In this document: piece by piece, positions 1-8,267 of the stretch
How positions within the stretch are numbered: position 1 is the first letter of the stretch
Layout: the number at the start of each line of letters is the position of its first letter
Source: Streptomyces mesophilus
Lineage (GTDB): Bacteria; Actinomycetota; Actinomycetes; Streptomycetales; Streptomycetaceae
Assembly: GCF_011044995.1 (NCBI RefSeq)
Contig: NZ_JAAKZW010000051.1
Location: 1-37,527 of the forward strand
DNA length: 37,527 nucleotides
Direction of reading: 5' to 3'
Translations under genes and position numbers: made by a program
The notes under the pieces: model-generated
What the model was told of the DNA's origin: nothing
What the model saw: only the letters and a program-made list of their open reading frames with translations
Database searches by the model: none

Positions 1-75
1 GCTTCGCCCCGGACCCCGCATCCGAACTTCGTTCGGATCTCCTCAAGCGCCGGAGGGGCTGAGTTGGGCTGAAGT
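1..75. repeat. Streptomyces-type GC-rich intergenic repeat with hairpin
   Basis: Read on the minus strand, this stretch has the CAGCCCCTCCGGCGCTTGAG core followed by a GGGGTCCGGGGCGAAGC tail, which I recognise as an intergenic repeat found many times in Streptomyces chromosomes. An 8-bp hairpin sits inside it (ATCCGAAC, loop TTC, GTTCGGAT, about 20-38). It lies directly downstream of the leftward kinase gene, so it probably helps end that transcript. Family membership is from memory; the hairpin is visible. Confidence 0.6.
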
Positions 76-77
76 GT

Positions 78-1799
78 TCAGCAGACCGGAAGGCCCGGTA
101 CCGGGGCGTCGTTGGCGCCGCCTTCGATGTAGACGTCGCTGATCCAGACGTCGGTGTTGCCGCTGTCGTCGTCGGTCTTGGACCACCACACGTTGGTCCA
201 CTCGCCGTGGGTTTCGCGGCGGCCCAGATTCGACTGGCAGTAGAAATAGTTGGTGCCCGCGTTGAGGACTCCGGCCTCGCTGCCGGATGCCGTGTACGAC
301 GTGGCGGTGCGCCAGACCTGGCAGTTGTACTTGCCGCCGCCGATCGGCCGGCACATCGGCGCGGGATCGCCACCGCCGCCGCTCGCCGCTCCCCCGTCCG
401 TACCGCCGCCGTCGGACCCGCCGGAGCCCGAGCCTCCGGAGCCGGAGCCGCCGGTGCCCGAACCACCGCTGTCCGTACCGCCGTTGCCGGATCCGCCGGT
501 GGTTCCGCCGTCGCCGCCGGCCGGCTTCGAGGGCGTCGGCGACTCCTTGTCGGCCGCCTTGGAACCCTTCGGCTTCGGCGAGGCGCTGCCGCGTGGCGAT
601 GCCTCGTCCGTCGTCGGCGCCTTCCCGTCGGAGGACTCGGCGCCGGATCCCGGGGTGCGCTGCTCTGTGGCCGAACTCCCTGGCGTATCGGAGTCGTCGA
701 GGAGCAGGTAGCCGCCGCCCGCGGCCGCGAGGACGGCAACCGCCGCCGCGACCACCAGGACGGTCCGGCCACGGCGCCGCGGCTCGGGCGGGGGCGCGGA
801 GGTCACGACGGGGTCGGGCTGCTGCCAGGCGGGCGGCCCGAAGCCCGGCGGCACCGGACCCGGCCGGCTCACTTCGGTGGGCACGGGCGGCACGCTCGGC
901 ACGGCCCGCAGCGCCGCCGTGGGTGCGTCGTCCGGCGCGGAGTCCGCGACCTCGCGCAGCAGCCGCGCCGCGCCGTCCGCGTCCGGACGCGCCTGCGGGT
1001 CCTTCGCCATGAGCAGTTGCAGTACGGGGGTGAGCGGCCCGGACCGTACCGGCTCCGGCAGCGGTTCGACCACGATCGCGGTCAGCGTCGACCAGGTCGA
1101 GGTGCGGCGGAAGGGCACCGAGCCCTCGACCGCGCCGTACAGCGTGGCGCCGAGCGCCCAGACGTCGGAGGCGGGCCCCGGGTCCTGGCCCTGGGCGCGT
1201 TCGGGCGCCAAGTAGTCGAGGGAACCGACGAGTTCGCCGCTGCGGGTGAGGTGGGTGGAGGAGCCGTCGCCCGGGTCCTCCATCGTGGCGATGCCGAAGT
1301 CCGTGAGGACGACGCGCCCGTCGCCCGCCAGCAGGATGTTGCCGGGCTTGACGTCGCGGTGCAGCACTCCGGCGCGATGCGCGGCGGCCAGCGCGTCCAT
1401 CACCTTGGCGCCGATGCCGGCCGCTTCGCGGGGGCTCAGCGGCCCCCGTTCGCGCAGCACCGCGTCGAGGGACGGGCCGTCGACCAACTCCATGACGATC
1501 AGCGGCCGGCCGTCCGCCTCCACCACGTCGTGCACCGCGACGACTCCGGGGTGGCGGACCCGGGCCGCGGCGCGGGCCTCGCGCTGCATCCGTACGCGCA
1601 GCGCGGACAGTTCGGGCGCGGCCGCGTCCGCGTAGGTGCGCAGTTCCTTGACCGCGACCTCGCGGCCGAGGATCTCGTCATGGCAGCGCCATACGACGCC
1701 CATGCCGCCGCGCCCGAGCTGTGACACCACCCGGTAGCGGCCGGCGAGCACCCGCCCCTCGCCCGTGTTCTCCCCCGAAGACACCACTGCCCCGTCCAT
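78..1799 (-). CDS. Membrane-anchored Ser/Thr protein kinase
   Basis: A 573 aa eukaryotic-type (Hanks) kinase. The glycine loop is at about residues 29-34 (GRGGMG), with the ATP lysine K51, catalytic HRDVKPGN at 147-154, DFG at 167-169 and APE at 198-200, so all catalytic residues are present. A Pro-rich juxtamembrane stretch (about 290-340) leads to one membrane helix at about 344-366. The outside part is a long Ser/Gly-rich stalk and a C-terminal domain (from about 482) with four cysteines and a TDDDSGNTDVW segment, of a kind also found in secreted Streptomyces proteins. There are no PASTA repeats, so it is not a PknB-type peptidoglycan sensor. The topology suggests a cytoplasmic kinase controlled by an extracellular sensor. 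Substrate and ligand cannot be told from the sequence. Confidence 0.95.
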   Translation of the reverse strand: MDGAVVSSGENTGEGRVLAGRYRVVSQLGRGGMGVVWRCHDEILGREVAVKELRTYADAAAPELSALRVRMQREARAAARVRHPGVVAVHDVVEADGRPLIVMELVDGPSLDAVLRERGPLSPREAAGIGAKVMDALAAAHRAGVLHRDVKPGNILLAGDGRVVLTDFGIATMEDPGDGSSTHLTRSGELVGSLDYLAPERAQGQDPGPASDVWALGATLYGAVEGSVPFRRTSTWSTLTAIVVEPLPEPVRSGPLTPVLQLLMAKDPQARPDADGAARLLREVADSAPDDAPTAALRAVPSVPPVPTEVSRPGPVPPGFGPPAWQQPDPVVTSAPPPEPRRRGRTVLVVAAAVAVLAAAGGGYLLLDDSDTPGSSATEQRTPGSGAESSDGKAPTTDEASPRGSASPKPKGSKAADKESPTPSKPAGGDGGTTGGSGNGGTDSGGSGTGGSGSGGSGSGGSDGGGTDGGAASGGGGDPAPMCRPIGGGKYNCQVWRTATSYTASGSEAGVLNAGTNYFYCQSNLGRRETHGEWTNVWWSKTDDDSGNTDVWISDVYIEGGANDAPVPGLPVC

Positions 1800-1864
1800 C
1801 CGTCACGCGTCGACTCGCGAACAGACTACGGGGCAGCGGTGACAGCCGGACCGGCTGCCGGGAG

Positions 1865-3154
1865 TTACTTGGCGGAGGCCGTGAGGTCCGCTCGGCGCGG
1901 GCCCGAATAGGTCTGGAGGCGGGCCAGGGTGAGGCCGGTGAGGCGGGTGACCTCGCCGGTGTCCAGGGCGCCGCAGTCCAGGCCGCGCAGCAGGTAGCCG
2001 GCCAGGGCCTTGGCGGTGGCCGGCTCGTCCATGACGGCGCCGTCCACGTGGTTGGCGTACGCGGCGAGGCGCTTGGCGGCGGCCTCGAAGCCCTCGCGGT
2101 AGAAGGCGAAGACGGCGGCGTAACGCGTCGGGATGTGGCGCGGGTGCATGTCCCAGCCCTGGTAGTACGCGCGGGCCAGGGCGCGGCGGGTCAGCCCGTA
2201 GTGCAGGCGCCAGGCCTCGTGGACCTGCTCGGTGGTGCCGATGGGCAGCACGTTGGTCGAGCCGTCGGAGACGCGGACGCCGGTGCCGGCCGCGGCCACC
2301 TGCATGATGGCCTTCGCATGGTCGGCGGCCGGGTGGTCGCTGGCCTGGTAGGCGGCGGAGACGCCGAGGCAGGCGCTGTAGTCGAAGGTGCCGTAGTGCA
2401 GTCCGGTCGCGCGGCCCTCGGCGGCGTCGATCATCTTCGCGACGGTCGCGGTGCCGTCGGCGCCGAGGATGGACTGGCTGGTCTCGATCTGGATCTCGAA
2501 GCCGATACGGCCCGGGGCGAGCGAGCGGGTCTTCTCGAACTGCTCGACCAGGCGCACCATCGCGGTGACCTGCTCGGGGTAGGTCACCTTCGGCAGCGTG
2601 AGAACCAAGCCCTCGGGCAGGCCGCCGGCCTCCATCAGGCCGGTGAGGAAGACATCGAGGGTGCGGATACCTCGGTCGCGGACCGGGGCCTCCATGCACT
2701 TCATCCGGATGCCCATGTACGGGGCGGCGGTGCCGTTCTTGTACGCGTCGGCGATCAGCTGCGCGGCGCGCGCGGCGTCGGCGTCCTCGTCCTTGCCCTT
2801 GTAGCCGTCCTCGAAGTCGACCCGGAGGTCTTCGATCGGCTCGCGCTCCAGCTTGGCGCGTACGCGGTCGTAGACCGGCGCGGCGAGCTCGTCGCTCAGG
2901 CCGAGCAGCTTGGCGAAGGTCTCGGCGTCGGGCGCGTGCTCGTCGAGCGAGGCGAGCGCCTGGTCGCCCCAGGACCGTATGGTGTCGGCCTGGAACACGT
3001 CACCGGGTACGTAGACGGTGTGCACGGGCTGGCGGGTGCCGGGGTCTCCCGGGTAGCGGCGCTCGAGCTCCGCGTCGACCGGGGCGAGGGAGGCGCTGAT
3101 CTCCTCGCTGAACGCACCCGCGAGGCTCGTCGCCACCTTCTCTTGCTGACCCAT
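1865..3154 (-). CDS. DUF6986 family protein, HpcH/HpaI-CitE-like aldolase fold
   Basis: A 429 aa cytoplasmic protein of the CitE/HpcH TIM-barrel superfamily (DUF6986 branch). The segments DFEDGYKG, LPKVTYPEQV, IGFEIQIETSQSI and GTFDYSACLGV match the places where CitE-like enzymes carry metal-binding Glu/Asp and substrate-binding residues. It probably cleaves or condenses a short acyl-CoA or oxo-acid such as glyoxylate or pyruvate, but the substrate is unknown. The ATG at 3154 is chosen over a GTG at 3193 because GGAGG lies 8 bases before it. A palindrome at 3203-3217 lies about 50 bases upstream. Paralogues in other streptomycetes are linked to purine/allantoin degradation; that link is inference here. 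Confidence 0.85.
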   Translation of the reverse strand: MGQQEKVATSLAGAFSEEISASLAPVDAELERRYPGDPGTRQPVHTVYVPGDVFQADTIRSWGDQALASLDEHAPDAETFAKLLGLSDELAAPVYDRVRAKLEREPIEDLRVDFEDGYKGKDEDADAARAAQLIADAYKNGTAAPYMGIRMKCMEAPVRDRGIRTLDVFLTGLMEAGGLPEGLVLTLPKVTYPEQVTAMVRLVEQFEKTRSLAPGRIGFEIQIETSQSILGADGTATVAKMIDAAEGRATGLHYGTFDYSACLGVSAAYQASDHPAADHAKAIMQVAAAGTGVRVSDGSTNVLPIGTTEQVHEAWRLHYGLTRRALARAYYQGWDMHPRHIPTRYAAVFAFYREGFEAAAKRLAAYANHVDGAVMDEPATAKALAGYLLRGLDCGALDTGEVTRLTGLTLARLQTYSGPRRADLTASAK

Positions 3155-3202
3155 TCCGGCACCCTCCGCTTTCGTGTTCCGCTGAGCGTTCACCGTGAAA
3201 GT

Positions 3203-3238
3203 TTCCGCTCCACGGAATCAACAATCCGTATAGCGAAG
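3203..3238 (-). promoter_or_regulatory. IclR-type palindrome plus a weaker second copy
   Basis: TTCCGCTCCACGGAA (3203-3217) is a perfect 5-5-5 inverted repeat. A degenerate copy (3224-3238, 7 of 10 arm positions) lies 21 bp away centre to centre, about two helix turns. The pair sits 49-84 bases upstream of the aldolase start. The geometry fits an IclR-family repressor such as AllR; which regulator binds is inference. Confidence 0.5.
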
Positions 3239-3348
3239 TTATCCGGGGACCTTCCCGCTGGTCAACACCGTCTTGCGGCGTCGCCTCACGGGGCATCGTC
3301 ACCGTGAAGCCCGTCCACCTCATCGTGACCGCAACACGAGGAGTCCGC

Positions 3349-4125
3349 GTGCCGACCGACGTCATGTCCTTCAACCTCCGCCACGCCGGAGACAAGCGCC
3401 CGAACAGCTGGGCCGAGCGCCGCCCCGCCATGGCCGAACTGCTCCGTGCGACAAGACCCGCCGTGATCGGCACCCAGGAGGGACTCTTCCAGCAGCTCTC
3501 AGACATCGAAGCCGACCTCGACCGGCGTTACGCCTGGATCGGCACGGGCCGCTCCGGTGGCAGCCGCGGTGAGTTCATGGCCGTCTTCTACGACACCGGG
3601 CGGCTGGCTCCCGTGGAGTACGAGCACTACTGGCTCTCGGACACCCCGGACGTCATCGGCTCCAACACCTGGGGCGGCAGCTCGATCCGCATGGTGACGT
3701 GGGTGCGGCTGCGGGATCTGTGGACCGGGGGCGAGTTCTACGTGGTCAACACGCATCTCGACGTGTCCAGCAGGCTCGCCCGCACACGGTCCGCCGAACT
3801 CATCGTGCGCCGGCTCGGCGACCTCGACCGGTCCCTGCCGGTGGTCCTGACCGGGGACTTCAATGTGCCGGCCCATGCGGATCCGGTGTACGACACGCTG
3901 CTCGGCGCGGGACTCGCCGACAGCTGGGACAGTGCCGAGCGGCGGGGCACGGTGTATGCGACCTTCCACGGCTACGGGCCGCTGGTGCCGGACGGCGACC
4001 GGATCGACTGGATCCTCACCTCTCCGGGTGTGCGCACGCTCTCGGCCGAGATCGACACGTTCTCGCTCGGCGGTCAGTTCCCGAGCGACCACCTGCCCGT
4101 ACGGGCGCGGCTCGCCCTTCCGTGA
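3349..4125 (+). CDS. Endonuclease/exonuclease/phosphatase family hydrolase
   Basis: A 258 aa protein with the DNase I-like fold. Visible landmarks are an N-terminal SFNLRH strand (Asn of the metal site), GTQEG (metal-binding Glu), VNTHLD (catalytic His/Asp area), LTGDFN (Asp/Asn), RIDWIL and a C-terminal SDHLPV with the catalytic Asp-His pair. All metal and catalytic positions are intact. Known members cut DNA, phosphoinositides or sphingomyelin. This short form without a signal peptide is probably a cytoplasmic phosphodiesterase of unknown substrate. The GTG at 3349 is preferred because GAGGAG precedes it at 5 bases; the frame also stays open to a GTG at 3304. It is divergent from the aldolase gene and ends at a strong shared terminator. 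Confidence 0.88.
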   Translation: MPTDVMSFNLRHAGDKRPNSWAERRPAMAELLRATRPAVIGTQEGLFQQLSDIEADLDRRYAWIGTGRSGGSRGEFMAVFYDTGRLAPVEYEHYWLSDTPDVIGSNTWGGSSIRMVTWVRLRDLWTGGEFYVVNTHLDVSSRLARTRSAELIVRRLGDLDRSLPVVLTGDFNVPAHADPVYDTLLGAGLADSWDSAERRGTVYATFHGYGPLVPDGDRIDWILTSPGVRTLSAEIDTFSLGGQFPSDHLPVRARLALP

Positions 4126-4155
4126 ACGAGCGGCCGGCGTCGTCGTGAACAGACC

Positions 4156-4196
4156 GAAGGCCCCCGTGATCCGCGTACCGGATCCCGGGGGCCTTC
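4156..4196. terminator. Bidirectional hairpin between convergent genes
   Basis: GAAGGCCCCCG (4156-4166) pairs with CGGGGGCCTTC (4186-4196), and an inner GATCCG/CGGATC pair extends the stem. It lies 30 bases after the hydrolase stop and 10 bases after the etfA stop on the other strand, so it can serve both. Confidence 0.88.
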
Positions 4197-4206
4197 AGGG
4201 ACGAGC

Positions 4207-5169
4207 TCAGCCCTTGCGGGTCTCGATCTCCTGGGTCAGCTGCGGGACGACCTCGAAGAGGTCGCCGACCACGCCGTAGTCGACCAGGTCGAAGATCGGG
4301 GCCTCGGCGTCCTTGTTGACGGCCACGATGGTCTTCGAGGTCTGCATACCGGCGCGGTGCTGGATCGCACCGGAGATGCCGTTGGCGATGTACAGCTGCG
4401 GCGAGACCGACTTGCCGGTCTGGCCCACCTGGTTGGAGTGCGGGTACCAGCCGGCGTCCACCGCGGCGCGCGAGGCACCGACGGCGGCACCGAGCGAGTC
4501 GGCGAGCTTCTCGATGATCGAGAAGTTCTCGGCGCCGTTGACGCCACGGCCACCGGAGACCACGATCGCGGCCTCGGTCAGCTCCGGGCGGCCCGTCGAC
4601 TCACGCGGGGTGCGCGAGACGACCTTGGTGCCGGTCGCGGCGGCCGAGAAGGAGACCTCGAGGGCCTCGACGGCGCCGGCGGCCGGCGCGGCCTCCACGG
4701 CGGCCGAGTTGGGCTTGACCGTGATGACCGGGGTGCCCTGCGTGATGCGGGACTTGGTGGTGAAGGAGGCGGCGAACGCGGACTGCGTCGCGACCGGACC
4801 CTCGTCACCGGCCTCCAGGTCGACGGCGTCGGTGATGATGCCGGACTTGATGCGGACCGCGAGGCGGGCCGCGATCTCCTTGCCCTCGGCGGAGGACGGC
4901 ACCAGCACGGCGACCGGCGAGACGGCGGCGTACGCGGCCTGCAGCGCGTCCACCTTCGGTACGACGAGGTAGTCGGCGAACTCCGGGGCGTCCGCGGTCA
5001 GGACGCGGGTCGCACCGTGCTCGGCGAGCGCGGCCGCGGTGTCCGCGGCGCCGTTGCCGAGCGCGACCGCGACGGGCTCGCCGATGCGGCGGGCCAGGGT
5101 CAGCAGCTCCAGGGTGGGCTTGCGGACGGCACCGTCGACGTGGTCGACGTAGACGAGAACTTCAGCCAT
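4207..5169 (-). CDS. etfA: Electron transfer flavoprotein alpha subunit
   Basis: A 320 aa protein that holds FAD and, with EtfB, moves electrons from acyl-CoA and related dehydrogenases to the respiratory chain. The N-terminal half (MAEVLVYVDH...) is the nucleotide-binding-like domain. The C-terminal FAD domain has the family signature: GGRGV, the DAGWYPHSNQVGQTGK stretch, P-QLYIANGISGAIQH and VAVNKD. The ATG at 5169 matches the usual N-terminus and has purine-rich GAAGAAG upstream; an in-frame ATG at 5190 would only add seven unlikely residues. It is the second gene of the pair, 92 bases behind etfB. Confidence 0.97.
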   Translation of the reverse strand: MAEVLVYVDHVDGAVRKPTLELLTLARRIGEPVAVALGNGAADTAAALAEHGATRVLTADAPEFADYLVVPKVDALQAAYAAVSPVAVLVPSSAEGKEIAARLAVRIKSGIITDAVDLEAGDEGPVATQSAFAASFTTKSRITQGTPVITVKPNSAAVEAAPAAGAVEALEVSFSAAATGTKVVSRTPRESTGRPELTEAAIVVSGGRGVNGAENFSIIEKLADSLGAAVGASRAAVDAGWYPHSNQVGQTGKSVSPQLYIANGISGAIQHRAGMQTSKTIVAVNKDAEAPIFDLVDYGVVGDLFEVVPQLTQEIETRKG

Positions 5170-5261
5170 GGGACTTCTTCTCTCCTGCAAGTACGAAGCT
5201 TTTGGGGGCGGTTGCCGGGCGCTGCGAGCCTTGGATGAACTTCTGGCCCGCGAGGCTGTGC

Positions 5262-6056
5262 CTAAATGAACTTCTGCTCCGCAAGGAAGGCGGCCAGCTG
5301 CTTGCCGCCCTCGCCCTCGTCCTTGACGATCGTGCCGGCGGTGCGGGCCGGACGCTCGGCCGCGGAGTCCACGGCGGTCCAGGCGCCCTCGAGACCGACC
5401 TCGTCGGCGTCGATGTCCAGGTCGTCGAGCTCCAGAGCCTCGACCGGCTTCTTCTTGGCGGCCATGATCCCCTTGAAGGAGGGGTAACGGGCCTCGCCCG
5501 ACTGGTCGGTGACCGACACGACGGCCGGGAGCGCGGCCTCGAGCTGCTCGGAGGCGGTGTCGCCGTCACGGCGGCCCTTGACTGTTCCTTCTGCGCCACC
5601 CTCGACTGAGACCTCGGAGAGCAGCGTGACCTGCGGAACGTTCAGACGCTCGGCCAGGATCGCCGGCAGCACGCCCATGGTGCCGTCGGTGGAGGCCATA
5701 CCGCAGATGACCAGGTCGTAGCCGGTCTTCTCGATCGCCTTGGCCAGCACCAGCGAGGTGCCCATGACGTCGGTGCCGTGCAGGTCGTCGTCCTCGACGT
5801 GAACGGCCTTGTCGGCGCCCATCGACAGCGCCTTGCGCAGCGCGTCCTTGGCGTCCTCGGGACCGACGGTCAGCACGGTGATCTCGGCGTCGTCCGCCTC
5901 ATCGGCGATCTGGAGCGCCTGCTCCACCGCGTACTCGTCGAGCTCCGAAAGCAGGCCGTCGACGTCGTCGCGGTCGACGGTCAGGTCATCGGCGAAGTGC
6001 CGGTCGCCGGTGGCGTCGGGCACGTACTTCACACAGACAACGATCCTCAAGCTCAC
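5262..6056 (-). CDS. etfB: Electron transfer flavoprotein beta subunit
   Basis: A 264 aa partner of EtfA that binds AMP and carries the dehydrogenase recognition loop. It begins SLRIVVCVKYVPD and contains the conserved ALSMGADKAVHV and GMASTDGTMGVLPAILAERL stretches plus the late GIMAAKKKP motif. The GTG at 6056 is chosen because AGGAG precedes it by 7 bases; upstream in-frame starts give a tail foreign to the family. A promoter with a TetR-like palindrome over its -10 lies about 120 bases upstream, so the pair may respond to fatty-acid or acyl-CoA status (inference). Confidence 0.97.
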   Translation of the reverse strand: MSLRIVVCVKYVPDATGDRHFADDLTVDRDDVDGLLSELDEYAVEQALQIADEADDAEITVLTVGPEDAKDALRKALSMGADKAVHVEDDDLHGTDVMGTSLVLAKAIEKTGYDLVICGMASTDGTMGVLPAILAERLNVPQVTLLSEVSVEGGAEGTVKGRRDGDTASEQLEAALPAVVSVTDQSGEARYPSFKGIMAAKKKPVEALELDDLDIDADEVGLEGAWTAVDSAAERPARTAGTIVKDEGEGGKQLAAFLAEQKFI

Positions 6057-6171
6057 GCCGGCTCTCCTACTGCATCGTCTTGACTGGGCTGGCTGCTGCC
6101 TCGTACCAGGCAGCATAGGCGCCTGGAGCGGCGGATCCCGGACGGGGCGGCCCGCGCTCCGCTCGGAATGT

Positions 6172-6208
6172 TACTAGTCAGTACACCCTGCACTTACCCG
6201 TTGAGCAA
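6172..6208 (-). promoter_or_regulatory. etfBA promoter with palindromic operator
   Basis: On the minus strand TTGCTC (6208-6203) and TGTACT (6185-6180) are 17 bases apart, a reasonable -35/-10 pair. The inverted repeat TACTGACTAGTA (6183-6172) overlaps the -10. This placement is typical of a TetR-type repressor. An AAGCGCTT palindrome (6207-6214) overlaps the -35 side. Assignment to a regulator is inference. Confidence 0.5.
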
Positions 6209-6308
6209 GCGCTTAGAACTGTGACCTTCCCAACGGTGGCACAGAGTGTCAATGCAGGTGGGGCGAGTGCGGCACGAAGGACACGTGAGCCGCCCCACAT
6301 CCGGGGCG

Positions 6309-6842
6309 TCAGGCCTCGCGCAGGCCGTTGAAAGCGCCCCCGTGATAGAGCAACGGGCTTCCCTCGCCCGACGCGTCGCCCGCGACGACCTCGGCCACGA
6401 TCAGTCGGTGATCGCCGGCCGGGACGCGGGCCAGGATGCGACAGGTGAGCCAGGCCAGGACGCCGTCCAGGACCGGGACCCCGTGCGGACCCTCGTGCCA
6501 CGAGGTGGGCGGGGCGAAGCGGTCCGCGCCGCTGCGGGCGAACCGGGCGGCCAGGTCGCGCTGGTGCTCGCCGAGTATGTGCACGCCGATGTGGTCGGTC
6601 CCGGAGATCGCCGGCCAGCTGGAGGAGCCGGTGCCGACGACGAAGGAGATCAGGGGCGGCTCCGCTGCGGCGGAGGTGAGCGACGTGGCGGTGAAGCCGA
6701 CGGGCCGCTCCCCCTGCGCGGTGATCACCGCGACGCCGGCCGCGTGCCGCCGGAACACCGCGCGCAGCAGCTCGGGCGAGCCCGGCTGCACGGGCGGGGT
6801 GCTGCCGGTGGGCTGCGCGGGCACGGCGTACTCGATCGACAT
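6309..6842 (-). CDS. Flavin reductase family protein (FMN-binding split barrel)
   Basis: A 177 aa protein with the flavin reductase-like split beta-barrel. Family features are GVAVITA near residue 30, PVGFTATSLTSAAAEPPLISFVV (FMN phosphate contact) and HILGEHQRDLAARFA. It may supply reduced flavin to a monooxygenase or reduce flavin with NAD(P)H; no partner monooxygenase is adjacent, although an LLM-type monooxygenase lies at 18-19 kb. The ATG at 6842 fits the usual length, with a weak TGAGGG before it. A longer upstream reading overlaps the thioredoxin gene and looks spurious. Confidence 0.88.
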   Translation of the reverse strand: MSIEYAVPAQPTGSTPPVQPGSPELLRAVFRRHAAGVAVITAQGERPVGFTATSLTSAAAEPPLISFVVGTGSSSWPAISGTDHIGVHILGEHQRDLAARFARSGADRFAPPTSWHEGPHGVPVLDGVLAWLTCRILARVPAGDHRLIVAEVVAGDASGEGSPLLYHGGAFNGLREA

Positions 6843-6928
6843 GCCCTCAGGCTTTCGATACGTGCCCGATGCAGTCAAGTTGCCCCGGAGATCTGGGAGA
6901 AGGCTCACGGGGCGCTTCCCGGTCCCCG

Positions 6929-7249
6929 TCATACCGCCGCTCCGAGCGCGGCGATCACATCGGCCTTCCGCGGCTGGCCACTGGCCCGCCGCACGACGCG
7001 GCCCCCGGCGTCGAGGACCAGCACCGTCGGGGTGCGGTCGATCTCCAGCTGCCGCATCAGCTCCAGATGATCCTCGGCATCGATCTCGATGTGCCCGACC
7101 CCGGGGACCATCGCGGCGACCTCCGCCAGCACCCGTCGGGTGGCCCGGCACGGCTGGCAGAACGCGCTGGAGAACTGCACGAGCGTGGCCCGCTCCCCCA
7201 GCGCGGTTCCCAACTCCCGCTCCGAGAGCGCCACCCAGCCTGCCCGCAC
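6929..7249 (-). CDS. Thioredoxin
   Basis: A 106 aa thioredoxin-fold protein with active site CQPC (in FSSAFCQPCRATR), a variant of WCGPC, and the conserved cis-Pro in DRTPTVLVLDAGG. The usual Trp before the first Cys is replaced by Phe-Cys, which may shift its redox potential. The GTG at 7249 has GGAG 7 bases before it and gives normal thioredoxin length. It is followed 86 bases later by the flavin reductase gene in the same direction, a possible redox pair. Specific partner proteins cannot be inferred. Confidence 0.9.
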   Translation of the reverse strand: MRAGWVALSERELGTALGERATLVQFSSAFCQPCRATRRVLAEVAAMVPGVGHIEIDAEDHLELMRQLEIDRTPTVLVLDAGGRVVRRASGQPRKADVIAALGAAV

Positions 7250-7461
7250 CGTGTTTCTCCTGCCGTTTCGAGGGCACTTCGCCAGGTGCAGCGCTCGGCA
7301 GACCGGAAAGATTCCCGCCCGTGCGGCGCACCCCGAGAGGGGTTCACCGGTGTACGGGGAGAGTTCCGCTTGCGTACGTGATGAGAATCTCTCGCCACCC
7401 GGGGCGTTCAGGGTGGCTGTTCCGGTCGGCATGGGGCACGATCTCGCCAAGCCCTGAAACC

Positions 7462-7473
7462 TACGGGCGCGTA
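7462..7473. promoter_or_regulatory. TACG-N4-CGTA palindrome upstream of acyltransferase gene
   Basis: TACGGGCGCGTA is a perfect 4-4-4 inverted repeat 54 bases before the acyltransferase ATG, in the promoter zone. A GGGAGACC/GGTCTCCC hairpin (7485-7492 and 7513-7520) follows just ahead of the start. Both could regulate the gene; neither is tied to a known regulator. Confidence 0.35.
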
Positions 7474-7526
7474 AGTTCGAGCCCGGGAGACCCCGTCCCA
7501 GGCCAACGGAAGGGTCTCCCTCACCC

Positions 7527-8255
7527 ATGGCAGAACTCGTCTACCGCCCGGTCGTCGGAGCAGCGCTGACCATGTTCAAGGCGCTGGATCTGAAGATCGA
7601 CCTCAAGGGCTCGGAGCACATTCCGCGTACGGGCGGGGCAGTCCTGGTCAGCAACCACATCAGCTACATGGACTTCGTGTTCGCCGGCCTCGCGGCCCGT
7701 CCGCAGAAGCGTCTGGTGCGGTTCATGGCGAAGGACTCGGTGTTCCGCCACAAGATCTCCGGGCCGCTGATGCGCGGGATGAAGCACATTCCGGTGGACC
7801 GCGCGCAGGGCGAGCTGGCCTATGCCCACGCCCTGGACTCGCTGCGCAAGGGCGAGGTGATCGGGGTGTTCCCGGAGGCGACGATCTCCACCTCGTTCAC
7901 CCTGAAGAGCTTCAAGTCGGGTGCCGCGCGCATGGCGCAGGAGGCCGGGGTCCCGCTGATTCCGGTGGCGCTGTGGGGCACGCAGCGGGTGTGGACCAAG
8001 GGGCGGCCGCGCAACTTCAAGCGCTCGCACATCCCCGTCACCATCCGCGTGGGCGAGCCGATCGAGGCTCCGAAGGACCAGTTCGCGGGCGCCATCACCC
8101 GGCGTCTCAAGGACCGCGTCCAGGAGCTCCTCGAGGCGGCTCAGCGCGCTTATCCCGTACGTCCCAAGGGTGCGGACGACACCTGGTGGGTGCCCGCGCA
8201 CCTCGGCGGCACGGCCCCGGCGCCCGCGCAGGCGCGCGAGGCCGAGGCCGGCTGA
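7527..8255 (+). CDS. 1-acyl-sn-glycerol-3-phosphate acyltransferase family protein (PlsC-like)
   Basis: A 242 aa lysophospholipid acyltransferase, probably peripheral on the inner face of the membrane. The catalytic HX4D motif is in SNHISYMD near residue 43, with a FPEAT motif near 114 that stands where FPEGTR binds the glycerol phosphate. VPLIPVALWGTQ corresponds to the fourth family block. It adds an acyl chain to a lysophospholipid such as lysophosphatidate during membrane lipid synthesis. The C-terminal 40 residues are Ala/Pro-rich and variable. It runs tail to tail with the B3/4 gene with only 12 bases between stops. Confidence 0.92.
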   Translation: MAELVYRPVVGAALTMFKALDLKIDLKGSEHIPRTGGAVLVSNHISYMDFVFAGLAARPQKRLVRFMAKDSVFRHKISGPLMRGMKHIPVDRAQGELAYAHALDSLRKGEVIGVFPEATISTSFTLKSFKSGAARMAQEAGVPLIPVALWGTQRVWTKGRPRNFKRSHIPVTIRVGEPIEAPKDQFAGAITRRLKDRVQELLEAAQRAYPVRPKGADDTWWVPAHLGGTAPAPAQAREAEAG

Positions 8256-8267
8256 GCCGGACTCCGC

